NCBI GenBank assembly: GCA_050291585.1 | Contig: JBNKKA010000193.1 | Span: 1 to 8,167 of the forward strand | Source: JASJCL01 sp050291585 | GTDB taxonomy: Bacteria > Desulfobacterota > Desulfobacteria > Desulfobacterales > Desulfosarcinaceae | Length of the DNA stretch: 8,167 nt | Direction: 5' to 3' | Made by a program: the position numbers and the translations under genes | Shown: piece by piece, positions 1 through 6,400 of the stretch | Position numbering within the stretch: the stretch's first letter is position 1 | Layout of the letters: every line of letters begins with the position of its first letter | Notes under the pieces: generated by a model | Told to the model about the DNA's origin: nothing | Databases searched by the model: none | Seen by the model: the letters and a program-made list of their open reading frames with translations, nothing else

Positions 1-585
1 GGGGAGGGTGGTCCGCCAATCCACCAATTCGCTGCCCGTGGGGATGATGAGCACCTTGGGTTTCTTATAAACGGGCACCGCGTAGACCCCTCCAGACAAG
101 AGGGCCCCGACGCAATAGGGGGTGATGCGGTGGTGGCGGGCGAAGAGCAGTTCGGTGGCGACGATGTCCTCCCCCAGCTTACGCACGTTCTGCCAGGGGA
201 AGGCCGGTGCCTCGATGCTCAGGGTCGCCTCGTCGATCACCTGGACATTCTCGATCATGATGACGGCGTCGGTGTCGGGGGGCAGCACATGGCCGGTATT
301 GACATAGACGGCATCCTCACCAACGGTCAACATCCTGGGGTGATCTTCACGCGCCCCGAAGGTATCGGCCGCGCGCACGGCGATGCCGTCCATGGCGGCG
401 CTGTGGAAGTTGGGCGAGCTGACCTTGGCTGTTACCGGCCAGGCCAGAAAACGCCCCACGGCCTCGGGTACGGAAACGGCTTCTACGGCCAGGGTCGGCA
501 GGTCTCGGAAGGCTGCAAACATGATAGCCCGCGCTTCTTCCAAGGAGTGCATCTCCAGGTAGACATTGCGTTTGGGAGTCGGCAC
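1..585 (-). CDS. MoeA-like molybdopterin biosynthesis protein, second paralogue (3' part beyond left edge)
   Basis: The first 195 residues of a MoeA-family protein; the reading frame is open to the window edge. It starts at GTG (585-583): an in-frame TAA lies six codons upstream (603-601) and AGGA sits 8 nt before the GTG. Visible family features are S-A-A-M-D-G near residues 62-67 (Asp66 matches the conserved MoeA Asp), a G-H-V-L-P-P-D-T-D-A-V stretch, G-E-D-I, and the start of the molybdopterin-binding domain (K-V-L-I-I-P-T-G-S-E-L). MoeA proteins insert molybdate into adenylylated molybdopterin in the cytoplasm. It follows the full-length moeA by 60 nt, so the two are probably co-transcribed. 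It is clearly diverged from that neighbour (M-D-G-I in place of M-D-G-F). In related anaerobes the second copy often carries a C-terminal periplasmic-binding-protein-like domain, but that part lies outside this window. Family assignment is firm; the exact role of this paralogue is not. Confidence 0.85.
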   Translation of the reverse strand, partial: MPTPKRNVYLEMHSLEEARAIMFAAFRDLPTLAVEAVSVPEAVGRFLAWPVTAKVSSPNFHSAAMDGIAVRAADTFGAREDHPRMLTVGEDAVYVNTGHVLPPDTDAVIMIENVQVIDEATLSIEAPAFPWQNVRKLGEDIVATELLFARHHRITPYCVGALLSGGVYAVPVYKKPKVLIIPTGSELVDWRTTLP

Positions 586-645
586 GATGGGTGTCCTGTA
601 TTAGAGGTTGTGGCAAAAGCGGAACGAGTCGTCGGTGAACTTTCT

Positions 646-1872
646 CTATAGAGGCAGCACCTCCACGGTCATGCCCGCTTCGAGCCCCTCGGTGTCCTTG
701 GGTACCGCCACCAACCCGTCAGCCTGGAGCATGGTGCGAATCAGACCCGATTTGCCCAGGAGGGGTTCGACCCACTGGTCACCCTCGCGCTCCGTGAGGC
801 GTACACGTAAATACTCCTCCCGCCCTTGAGCCGAGGCCACGTTACGCGTCAGGCGCGCCAGGCAACGGGGTGCCGTACGCTGGGTCAGGCGGCCGCCCAC
901 ATGCAAAAGAAAGGGTCTGACCACCGCGGCGAAGACCACCATGGCAGAGGTCACGTGGCCCGGCAGGCCCCAAATGGCCTTGCCGCCGCAGCGGGCCAGG
1001 ATGGTGGGCTTGCCCGGACTGACGCTGATGCCGTGAACCAGCACTTGGGTATCGGGCAGGGCGCCCAGGATTTCGGTGGTGTAGTCCCGTGCCCCCACTG
1101 AACTCCCTCCGGAGAGAAGCACCATATCGTTCTCCGCCAGGGCGATCTTACAGCGACGCTCCAGTTCCGCGGCATCATCGCCCACGATGTCGTAGGCGGT
1201 CGTCACCGCTCCGCAGCGCCGGGCCTGGCCCGCCAGGGAGTAAGCGTTCATGTCGCGGACCTGCCCGATGCGAGGCGTGGTGTGGATGTCCACCACCTCA
1301 TCGCCGGTGGAGATGATTCCCACCCGCGGCCGGCGGTACACCGTCACCGCCTCCTGTCCCAGGGCGGCCAAAATCCCCAGCTCCTGGGGCCGTAAAAGGG
1401 TGCCTTTGGCGAGCACTTCGCTTCCCTGGGCCACATCTTCCCCCTGAGCGACCACATTTTGGCCAGGGGCGACGCTTTTGTATACCTCGATGGTGACGTC
1501 GTCCAGTTTGTCGGTGTGTTCGACCATTACCACGGCGTCGGCCCCGGCTGGCAGCATCCCCCCGGTTGCGATGCGCACCGCCTCCCCCGGCCCCACCGAC
1601 AGATGGGTTTCCTCGCCCATGGCCACCGCACCGGTAACGCTGATGAAGGCGGGGTTGCCCTCCGAGGCCCCAAAGGTGGAGGGCGCCGCCACGGCGAACC
1701 CGTCCATGGTGGAGCGGGCGAAGCCGGGAATATCCAGATCGGCCGCAATGCCTTGAGCCAGGACCCGTTCCAGGGCATCGCTGAGGGCCACAGGTTCACT
1801 GCCGGTAACCGTAAACTGGTCGGCCAGGGCCAGCACCGCCGGCAGATCCATCAATTTAAAAAATTCTTTCAT
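646..1872 (-). CDS. moeA: Molybdopterin molybdotransferase MoeA
   Basis: Complete 408-residue protein, close to the usual MoeA/gephyrin-E length of about 410. It should catalyse ligation of molybdate to adenylylated molybdopterin, the last step of basic molybdenum cofactor synthesis, in the cytosol. The N-terminal MoeA domain holds S-T-M-D-G-F-A with Asp57 and the G-G-M-L-P-A-G-A-D-A-V loop. It is followed by G-E-D-V, the molybdopterin-binding domain from about residue 180 (G-I-I-S-T-G-D-E-V; G-G-S-S-V-G-A-R-D-Y near 256; S-P-G-K-P near 287), and a C-terminal MoeA_C domain from about 325. The usual G-L-P-G-N-P-V-S-A motif reads G-L-P-G-H-V-T-S-A here (His306, Val307). The ATG at 1872 has a weak AGG 7 nt upstream. 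It lies 92 nt after the dehydrogenase gene and 60 nt before a second moeA-like gene on the same strand, suggesting one operon. Confidence 0.95.
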   Translation of the reverse strand: MKEFFKLMDLPAVLALADQFTVTGSEPVALSDALERVLAQGIAADLDIPGFARSTMDGFAVAAPSTFGASEGNPAFISVTGAVAMGEETHLSVGPGEAVRIATGGMLPAGADAVVMVEHTDKLDDVTIEVYKSVAPGQNVVAQGEDVAQGSEVLAKGTLLRPQELGILAALGQEAVTVYRRPRVGIISTGDEVVDIHTTPRIGQVRDMNAYSLAGQARRCGAVTTAYDIVGDDAAELERRCKIALAENDMVLLSGGSSVGARDYTTEILGALPDTQVLVHGISVSPGKPTILARCGGKAIWGLPGHVTSAMVVFAAVVRPFLLHVGGRLTQRTAPRCLARLTRNVASAQGREEYLRVRLTEREGDQWVEPLLGKSGLIRTMLQADGLVAVPKDTEGLEAGMTVEVLPL

Positions 1873-1964
1873 GCAAAAACCTGTTCAGTGTCAGAGCCCA
1901 TTAAAGCTGCGGGGCGGTGGAAGATTGTTAAAGCAATTTTGAATATCACATAAACCGGAACCGT

Positions 1965-2960
1965 TCAAAGCATTGGGCGGCCGTCAGACGACCAGTTCAG
2001 GCAGTTGACCGGCCGCTGTCCGGACAGCCCGGCCAGAAGATTTTCCGCTGCCAGGGCCGTCATGCGGGTGCGCGTCTCCCAGGTGGCGCTGCCCATGTGG
2101 GGCAGGAGGATGACGTTTGGAAGTTCGGCCAGACCGGAAGTCAGCGCGGGCTCCTTTTCGTAAACGTCCAGTGCCGCCCCGGCGATGACGCCCTTTTGCA
2201 GAGCGGCCACCAGGGCTACCTCGTCCACCACCGGCCCCCGGGCCGTGTTGACCAGGAAGGCGCAGGACTTCATGCGCGCCAGGGCCTCGGCGTCGATGAG
2301 ATGGCGGGTCTCGGGAGTGAGGGGCACGTGCAGGCTGACAATATCGGCCTGCTCCAAGAGTGCCTCCAGAGAGACCGCCTCTATAGAGACAGCCTGCCCA
2401 TTCAAGGCCTCCGCCGCGTCCGCCGGTAAAGGGCTGCGGCTGTAATAGCATACCGGCATGTTGAAACCGGACGCCCGCCGGGCCACGGCCTGGCCGATGC
2501 GGCCCATGCCGATGATGCCCAGGGTCTTGCCGCTCACCTCGCTGCCCAGAAAATGCAGCGGCGCCCAGAAGCGAAACTTCCCCGCGCGGGTGTACGCGTC
2601 ACCACTGACCACGTTACGGCTGATGGCCAGCAGCAACGCCCAGGTAAGTTCGGCCGTGGCCTCGGTGAGCACACCGGGGGTGTTGCTCACCAGGATGCCC
2701 CGTTCGCTGGCGGCGGCCATATCGATGTTGTCGTAGCCCACCCCGCAGTTGGCCACCATCTTCAGATCCGGGGCGCAGTCCAGGAGTTCATGGTCCACCC
2801 GGTCGGTGATCATGCACAAGAGGCCCGCCTTGTCCGCCACCTGTGCCAATAGATCTTCCCGCGCCATGGGGGCGTCATGGGGGTTGATGGCCACCTCGCA
2901 CCGGGCCTCAAGGCGCTCCCTGACCGTATCCGGCACTCGGCCGCTCACTAAAATCCGCAT
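1965..2960 (-). CDS. D-isomer-specific 2-hydroxyacid dehydrogenase, glyoxylate/hydroxypyruvate reductase type
   Basis: A 331-residue NAD(P)-dependent dehydrogenase that would interconvert a 2-oxoacid such as glyoxylate or hydroxypyruvate and the D-2-hydroxyacid. The N-terminal substrate-binding part includes N-C-G-V-G-Y-D-N-I-D. The Rossmann fold has G-M-G-R-I-G at residues 151-156. The catalytic triad of the family is present: Arg241 in T-A-R-G, Glu270 in Y-E-K-E-P, and His288 in L-P-H-M-G-S. The spacing matches glycerate dehydrogenase (Arg240, Glu269, His287). I chose the ATG at 2960 because the first beta strand (M-R-I-L-V-S-G) begins there and AGGAGG lies just upstream, though only 3 nt away. 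An in-frame ATG at 2972 would add four residues and has AAGG 7 nt upstream, so it remains possible. Its position ahead of the two moeA genes suggests co-transcription, but no functional link to molybdenum cofactor is apparent. Substrate specificity cannot be read from sequence. Confidence 0.9.
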   Translation of the reverse strand: MRILVSGRVPDTVRERLEARCEVAINPHDAPMAREDLLAQVADKAGLLCMITDRVDHELLDCAPDLKMVANCGVGYDNIDMAAASERGILVSNTPGVLTEATAELTWALLLAISRNVVSGDAYTRAGKFRFWAPLHFLGSEVSGKTLGIIGMGRIGQAVARRASGFNMPVCYYSRSPLPADAAEALNGQAVSIEAVSLEALLEQADIVSLHVPLTPETRHLIDAEALARMKSCAFLVNTARGPVVDEVALVAALQKGVIAGAALDVYEKEPALTSGLAELPNVILLPHMGSATWETRTRMTALAAENLLAGLSGQRPVNCLNWSSDGRPML

Positions 2961-2991
2961 GCTCCTCCTCATCGTATCGCCTTGCCTCAGT

Positions 2992-3020
2992 TTGGTTTTT
3001 CACCGGGACCGTGGTATTAT
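2992..3020 (+). promoter_or_regulatory. Candidate sigma-70-type promoter for the winged-helix/DUF3786 pair
   Basis: TTGGTT (2992-2997) and TATTAT (3015-3020) are separated by 17 nt. TG lies one base before the -10 hexamer (an extended -10). Transcription would begin near 3027, about 88 nt before the ATG at 3115. The -35 is only a 3/6 match; the -10 is 5/6 plus the TG. No promoter of similar quality was seen on the opposite strand for the dehydrogenase gene. Confidence 0.4.
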
Positions 3021-3114
3021 CTCAGGCAAACTTCCCCATACTGCCCTGCCCTTAGCTCGACACCTAAAATACGCTTCAAGGCGCAAGAACACAACTTGGA
3101 AAGGCTGGTGATGG

Positions 3115-3666
3115 ATGGCGGCAGCACCCGAACTGGATTCCACTGAAGAAACCTATCTGAAAGCCATGGTTGACCACTGCCAGGCAGACACCGGTAAACA
3201 GGCCTCCATGTATACAGTGGGAGAGGCGGTCGGCTTGGATCGCGATACTGCCTCCCGGGTCTGTCAGGAGTTGATCGCCTTCGGCCTGGTTGAGATACGA
3301 ACCCTCTCCGGCGGCGTTGGTCTCACCACCGCAGGGCTCGAGTTCAGCGGCCAGGCGGGTGATGGTTCCCCAGGCCATGTGGCAGGCGTCAACCCGCTGA
3401 AGAAAGGCCCCATCCTAAACGACGACGACCACCAGTCCGTCACCACCGTTCTGGACGACCTGAAACAGGACGCCGGACAGTGGCGGCTCACCTATGATCA
3501 GATGGCCGAATTCGTGGTCGACGTGAAAACCATCGAAACCCAGCTGCTATCGCCCAGGCCAAAAACCGCTGTGGTAAAGGCCGTCTGCGGCAGCCTCGAG
3601 TCCTTATTGAAAAAGGTCGGCGACTCGACCGCCACAGCCAAGGTCCACGCCTTGGCGGGAGATTAG
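3115..3666 (+). CDS. Winged-helix DNA-binding-like protein of unknown function
   Basis: A 183-residue protein I cannot assign to a named family. Residues about 10-75 look like a winged helix-turn-helix: an opening helix (E-E-T-Y-L-K-A-M-V), a turn with Y-T-V-G-E-A-V-G, a likely recognition helix (R-D-T-A-S-R-V-C-Q-E-L), and a hairpin wing around I-R-T-L-S-G-G-V-G-L-T-T-A-G. A linker rich in Gly, Pro and Asp leads to a second helical segment (about 105-178) with W-R-L-T-Y-D-Q-M-A-E-F and L-L-S-P-R-P-K-T-A-V. No signal peptide or membrane segment is visible. The ATG is the first possible start, since an in-frame TGA lies 6 nt upstream; GGAAAGG precedes it by 10 nt. The stop is 6 nt before the DUF3786 gene, so the two almost certainly share a transcript. 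It may be a transcriptional regulator, perhaps of its own unit, but that is inference from fold alone. Confidence 0.8.
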   Translation: MAAAPELDSTEETYLKAMVDHCQADTGKQASMYTVGEAVGLDRDTASRVCQELIAFGLVEIRTLSGGVGLTTAGLEFSGQAGDGSPGHVAGVNPLKKGPILNDDDHQSVTTVLDDLKQDAGQWRLTYDQMAEFVVDVKTIETQLLSPRPKTAVVKAVCGSLESLLKKVGDSTATAKVHALAGD

Positions 3667-3672
3667 GCTAAG

Positions 3673-4299
3673 ATGTCAGGGGCCGGCGCCGTGACGACCC
3701 ACTATGACCGCCTGGCGGGGGAAAACCTCGCCTGGGTCTTCGCTTCCCCCACCACGGATCTGGCAGCCAGATTGGGGGCCCACGCCCAGGGGGAGCGCTA
3801 CCGGTTCTCCGCTTTCGGCCAGGATTGCCGCCTCTCCGCCGACGGTATCGGGCTGGACGATAAACCGGCAACCGGCGTCACCGCCCTGCTCATCGCACTG
3901 TATGCCCGGCATGCCATAGACGCCGAGATGGTCGTCGAACCCTTGAAGGCCTTCGCCGAAATGCCAAACAGCGCGCCCTACGCGGCCGCCTTCCGCTCCC
4001 ACTCCGAGACCCTCCTGGTGCCCCATGTGGATAGGGTCCTGGCGAACCGTGACCGTATCGTGGAACGCTTCCACGGCCACCCCGCCCCCCCTGAGATCAG
4101 CGGAGACTGGGCCATCCTGCTCCAGCCCCTGCCCAAGATCAGTCTGTGCTACAGCTTCTATGCCGCTGACGAAGAGTTTCCCCCCGCGGCCACCTGCCTC
4201 TTCTCCGCCAACGCCGCCGCCTTCCTGCCCACCGATGCCCTGGCAGACGTGGCCGAGTACACCAGTCGGGCCATTATAGATTTGAGCGCCGCCCCTTGA
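3673..4299 (+). CDS. DUF3786 domain-containing protein
   Basis: A 208-residue protein that I match to DUF3786 by its C-terminal signature around residues 155-190 (L-C-Y-S-F-Y-A-A-D-E-E-F-P followed by L-F-S-A-N-A and F-L-P-T-D-A-L-A) and by its overall length. DUF3786 has no established biochemical role. It is found mainly in anaerobes, and some relatives carry iron-sulfur-type cysteine clusters or sit next to corrinoid proteins. This copy has only three cysteines, not grouped, so it is not itself an Fe-S protein of that kind. No signal peptide or transmembrane segment is seen, so it is probably cytoplasmic. It starts 6 nt after the winged-helix gene, which implies a shared mRNA and possibly coupled translation. 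The start has only a weak ribosome-binding site; GTG at 3691 is an alternative. A long antisense reading frame over the same region looks like a compositional shadow. Confidence 0.85.
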   Translation: MSGAGAVTTHYDRLAGENLAWVFASPTTDLAARLGAHAQGERYRFSAFGQDCRLSADGIGLDDKPATGVTALLIALYARHAIDAEMVVEPLKAFAEMPNSAPYAAAFRSHSETLLVPHVDRVLANRDRIVERFHGHPAPPEISGDWAILLQPLPKISLCYSFYAADEEFPPAATCLFSANAAAFLPTDALADVAEYTSRAIIDLSAAP

Positions 4300-4323
4300 T
4301 CCAAACACAGCGGCAAACCAATG

Positions 4324-4343
4324 TTCGCAAGTTTTCCTGCGAA
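4324..4343 (+). terminator. Short hairpin after the DUF3786 gene, weak terminator candidate
   Basis: TTCGCA and TGCGAA form a perfect 6-bp stem around an 8-nt loop, 24 nt after the DUF3786 stop codon. No T-run follows directly; the next T-rich stretch (4360-4364) is some 16 nt away. It is therefore at best a weak or factor-assisted terminator and may simply be a chance inverted repeat. Confidence 0.25.
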
Positions 4344-4362
4344 GCCATAAAAGCCGTGATTT

Positions 4363-4381
4363 TTATCAATTATCTTGATAA
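4363..4381. promoter_or_regulatory. Perfect 7-bp dyad upstream of acyl-CoA ligase gene, candidate operator
   Basis: TTATCAA (4363-4369) and TTGATAA (4375-4381) are exact inverted repeats around a 5-nt spacer. They lie in an AT-rich patch about 105 nt before the acyl-CoA ligase ATG. The right arm contains TTGATA, which could serve as a -35 element, though the best -10 at a proper distance (TATTGA, 4397-4402) is poor. Size and symmetry suit a dimeric repressor site, such as a TetR-family fatty-acid regulator. The arms are in the reverse order to an FNR box. The binding protein is unknown. Confidence 0.4.
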
Positions 4382-4474
4382 GGTAGCAAATGTTTCTATT
4401 GACTACATTAACCCCCGCAATGCCTAAGGCGATAAAGAAGAGGTGTACTTTAAGCAGACCCCATTTTGAGAGAC

Positions 4475-4481
4475 GAGGAGG
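4475..4481 (+). promoter_or_regulatory. Strong Shine-Dalgarno that sets the acyl-CoA ligase start
   Basis: GAGGAGG lies 5 nt before ATG 4487. The frame can be read from a TTG at 4466, but that codon lies upstream of this site and has no comparable signal, so the ATG is the start. Confidence 0.8.
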
Positions 4482-4486
4482 ATTGT

Positions 4487-6220
4487 ATGCCCGATCAAGT
4501 TTGGAAGACCCCGTTCTGGCCCCAGAATGTGTCCCACACGATCCCGGAGTACAAGTTTCCCATATTCGACCTGTTGGATAATTCAGCCCGCAAATTCCCC
4601 GACCATGTGTTCACCATTTTCCAGGGCGCCACCCGGACCTATGCCCAGGTCAAGGATACGGCCGACCGGATCGCCAATTTTCTCGCCTCAAAGGGGATCG
4701 GCAAAGGGGATAAGGTCGCTATATTTCTCCCCAACCTGCCCCACTTCCCCGAGATCCTCTTCGGCGTCACCAAGGCCGGCGCCGTGGCCGTCAATTGCAA
4801 CCCCATCTATACCGCCCCGGAGCTCAACCATCAGCTCAAGGATTCGGAATCCAAGATGGTCTTCTGCATGGACCACCCCCTCTTCTACAAGAATGCGGTC
4901 GAGGCCGTAAAAGGCACCCAGGTGGAGACCCTCATCGTCTGCAACATCAAATCCTACCTGCCCAAACTGAAAGGTTTTCTGGGTGGCCTCCTGGGCAAGA
5001 TCCCCAAGGCGGATGCCATCGCCCCCGGCCACCTGATGTATGACGACGTGGTGGCCTCGGCCGAACCCAAGCCACCCAAGATCTCCATCGACCCGGAAAA
5101 TGACACCGCCGTCATGCTCTATACCGGCGGCACCACCGGCCTGCCCAAGGGGGCCGAGCTGGTACACACCAATTTCACCTCCAACGTGGTAACCTGCAAC
5201 GCATGGGTCCGAATTCCGGGAAAGGCGGGTAACCCGGGCCAACAACTGGTCGAGGGTGGCGACGATTGCTTTCTGGGCGTCCTGCCCTGGTATCACAGCT
5301 TTGGCCTCACCGGCGTATTGTTGTTCTCCTGCCTCCTGGGGGCCAAGGTGGTCTGCGTGCCCGATCCCAGGGCCGGCGACCCGCCCTTTACCGAAGTGCT
5401 CAAGGCGGTCCAGACCTATCGCCCCACCTTCATGTCCGGCGTCCCCACCCTTTTTGTGGCTTTTGCCAACCACCCCCACCTGTCAAAATACGATATCTCC
5501 TCGTTTAAGGCCTGCATCTCAGGCGGCGCCCCTCTGCCCCCCGAGGTGTGCAAGGAGTTCGAAGACAAAACCGGAGCCATCATTTTCGAAGCTTACGGGT
5601 TGACCGAAACAGCACCGGCCCTGACCGCCAATCCTACCGATCCGGCCACCCGCAGGATCGGCTCCATCGGCTTCCCCCTGCCGGGCACGGATATGAAAGT
5701 CCTCGATATCGGCGATCCCACCAGGGAGCTGCCCCAGGGAGAGGATGGCGAGCTGGCCGCCTGCGGCCCCCAGGTGATGAAGGGCTATTGGAAACGGCCC
5801 GACGCCACCGCCGAGGTCTTCACCACCATCGATGGTAAGCGCTATTTCCTCACCGGCGATATCGGACATATCGATGCGGACGGCTACGTCGTCATCACCG
5901 ACCGTAAAAAGGACCTGATCCTCGTGGGCGGCTTCAACGTCTACCCCAGGGATGTGGAGGACATTCTCTTTACCCACCCCAAGGTGGAGCTGGCCGCCGT
6001 CATCGGCCTGCCCGATCCCAAGAGCGGTGAGCGCGTCAAGGCCTATGTCAAGCTGAAAGCGGGGGAAACCGCCACGGCAGATGAGATCACCGCCTTCTGC
6101 AAGGAGCACATGGCGCCCTATAAACGCCCCAAGGAGATTGAATTCCGGGACGAAATCCCCATGTCCAACGTGGGCAAGATCCTGAGAAGAGTCCTCAGGG
6201 ATGAAGTGATGGGGAAATAG
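4487..6220 (+). CDS. fadD: Long-chain fatty-acid--CoA ligase (AMP-forming), FadD type
   Basis: Complete 577-residue member of the acyl-adenylate-forming superfamily, close to FadD length (about 560). It would activate a fatty acid to acyl-AMP and then acyl-CoA using ATP and CoA, at the cytoplasmic face of the membrane, feeding beta-oxidation or lipid synthesis. Visible core motifs in order are Y-T-G-G-T-T-G-L-P-K-G from residue 212 (P-loop; the Gly after Thr is typical of FadD), Y-G-L-T-E-T from 370, T-G-D with Asp458, D-R-K-K-D from 472 (hinge), and S-N-V-G-K near the C-terminus with Lys564, the adenylation lysine. All catalytic elements are intact. The start is fixed by GAGGAGG 5 nt upstream of the ATG. 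The gene stands alone, with a 187-nt leader holding a dyad and a strong terminator 20 nt after the stop. Chain-length preference cannot be determined; a medium-chain or aromatic acid ligase is a less likely alternative. Confidence 0.93.
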   Translation: MPDQVWKTPFWPQNVSHTIPEYKFPIFDLLDNSARKFPDHVFTIFQGATRTYAQVKDTADRIANFLASKGIGKGDKVAIFLPNLPHFPEILFGVTKAGAVAVNCNPIYTAPELNHQLKDSESKMVFCMDHPLFYKNAVEAVKGTQVETLIVCNIKSYLPKLKGFLGGLLGKIPKADAIAPGHLMYDDVVASAEPKPPKISIDPENDTAVMLYTGGTTGLPKGAELVHTNFTSNVVTCNAWVRIPGKAGNPGQQLVEGGDDCFLGVLPWYHSFGLTGVLLFSCLLGAKVVCVPDPRAGDPPFTEVLKAVQTYRPTFMSGVPTLFVAFANHPHLSKYDISSFKACISGGAPLPPEVCKEFEDKTGAIIFEAYGLTETAPALTANPTDPATRRIGSIGFPLPGTDMKVLDIGDPTRELPQGEDGELAACGPQVMKGYWKRPDATAEVFTTIDGKRYFLTGDIGHIDADGYVVITDRKKDLILVGGFNVYPRDVEDILFTHPKVELAAVIGLPDPKSGERVKAYVKLKAGETATADEITAFCKEHMAPYKRPKEIEFRDEIPMSNVGKILRRVLRDEVMGK

Positions 6221-6240
6221 ACCGCCCCGATTCCCCCCCA

Positions 6241-6282
6241 AACAACATCGCCGCCGGGCCCCCGACGGCGGTGTTGTTTTTT
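6241..6282 (+). terminator. Intrinsic terminator of the acyl-CoA ligase gene
   Basis: A roughly 16-bp stem (6241-6256 with 6263-6278, containing one G-U pair and one C-A mismatch) closes a short loop and is followed by six T residues ending at 6282. It begins 20 nt after the ligase stop codon. Its right arm shares 15 identical nt with the hairpin at 7125-7153. Confidence 0.9.
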
Positions 6283-6323
6283 AGCAAGCCAGGTATAGTT
6301 TGCGCCAATCCAGAAATGGATGT

Positions 6324-6343
6324 GGACGAGATAGTGTCTGTCC
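6324..6343. repeat. Imperfect hairpin in AT-rich spacer downstream of the ATPase gene
   Basis: GGAC-G-AGA and TCT-GTCC pair with a single bulged base around a 5-nt loop. It lies in the 118-nt spacer (6283-6400) between the ligase terminator and the ATPase stop codon. No T-run follows on either strand. The rest of the spacer shows no gene or clear signal. Confidence 0.25.
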
Positions 6344-6400
6344 AGTGCCGATGTTACAAGTTTTCAAATACAGCAAGCACAAACTTAATACCTAAACCGC

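Noticed and set aside
1459..1953. Plus-strand 164-codon frame over the moeA 5' end
   Set aside because: The opposite strand encodes conserved MoeA; this frame has no recognisable domain and is Gly/His-rich.
3676..4308. A 210-codon open frame antisense to the DUF3786 gene
   Set aside because: It lies wholly over a recognisable plus-strand gene, resembles no known protein, and is Gly-rich as expected from the complement of GC-biased codons.
4363..4381. FNR/CRP-type binding site
   Set aside because: An FNR site is TTGAT-N4-ATCAA; here the half-sites are in the opposite order with a 5-nt spacer, so it does not match.
4466..4486. Upstream TTG start for the acyl-CoA ligase
   Set aside because: No Shine-Dalgarno sequence precedes it, whereas the ATG at 4487 has GAGGAGG at 5 nt.
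4390..4581. Small open frame overlapping the start of the acyl-CoA ligase gene
   Set aside because: It runs out of frame into the ligase coding region and has no ribosome-binding site; the GAGGAGG downstream clearly serves the ligase ATG.
4688..5479. A 263-codon open frame antisense to the acyl-CoA ligase gene
   Set aside because: The plus strand here encodes an intact ligase with all motifs; the antisense product has Gly/His/Asp-rich shadow composition and no family features.
5519..6241. A 240-codon open frame antisense to the 3' part of the ligase gene
   Set aside because: Same reason: a compositional shadow of conserved ligase sequence.
6283..6400. Possible transposon remnant next to the ATPase gene
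   Set aside because: Only an imperfect 20-nt hairpin is present; there are no transposase fragments or paired terminal inverted repeats.
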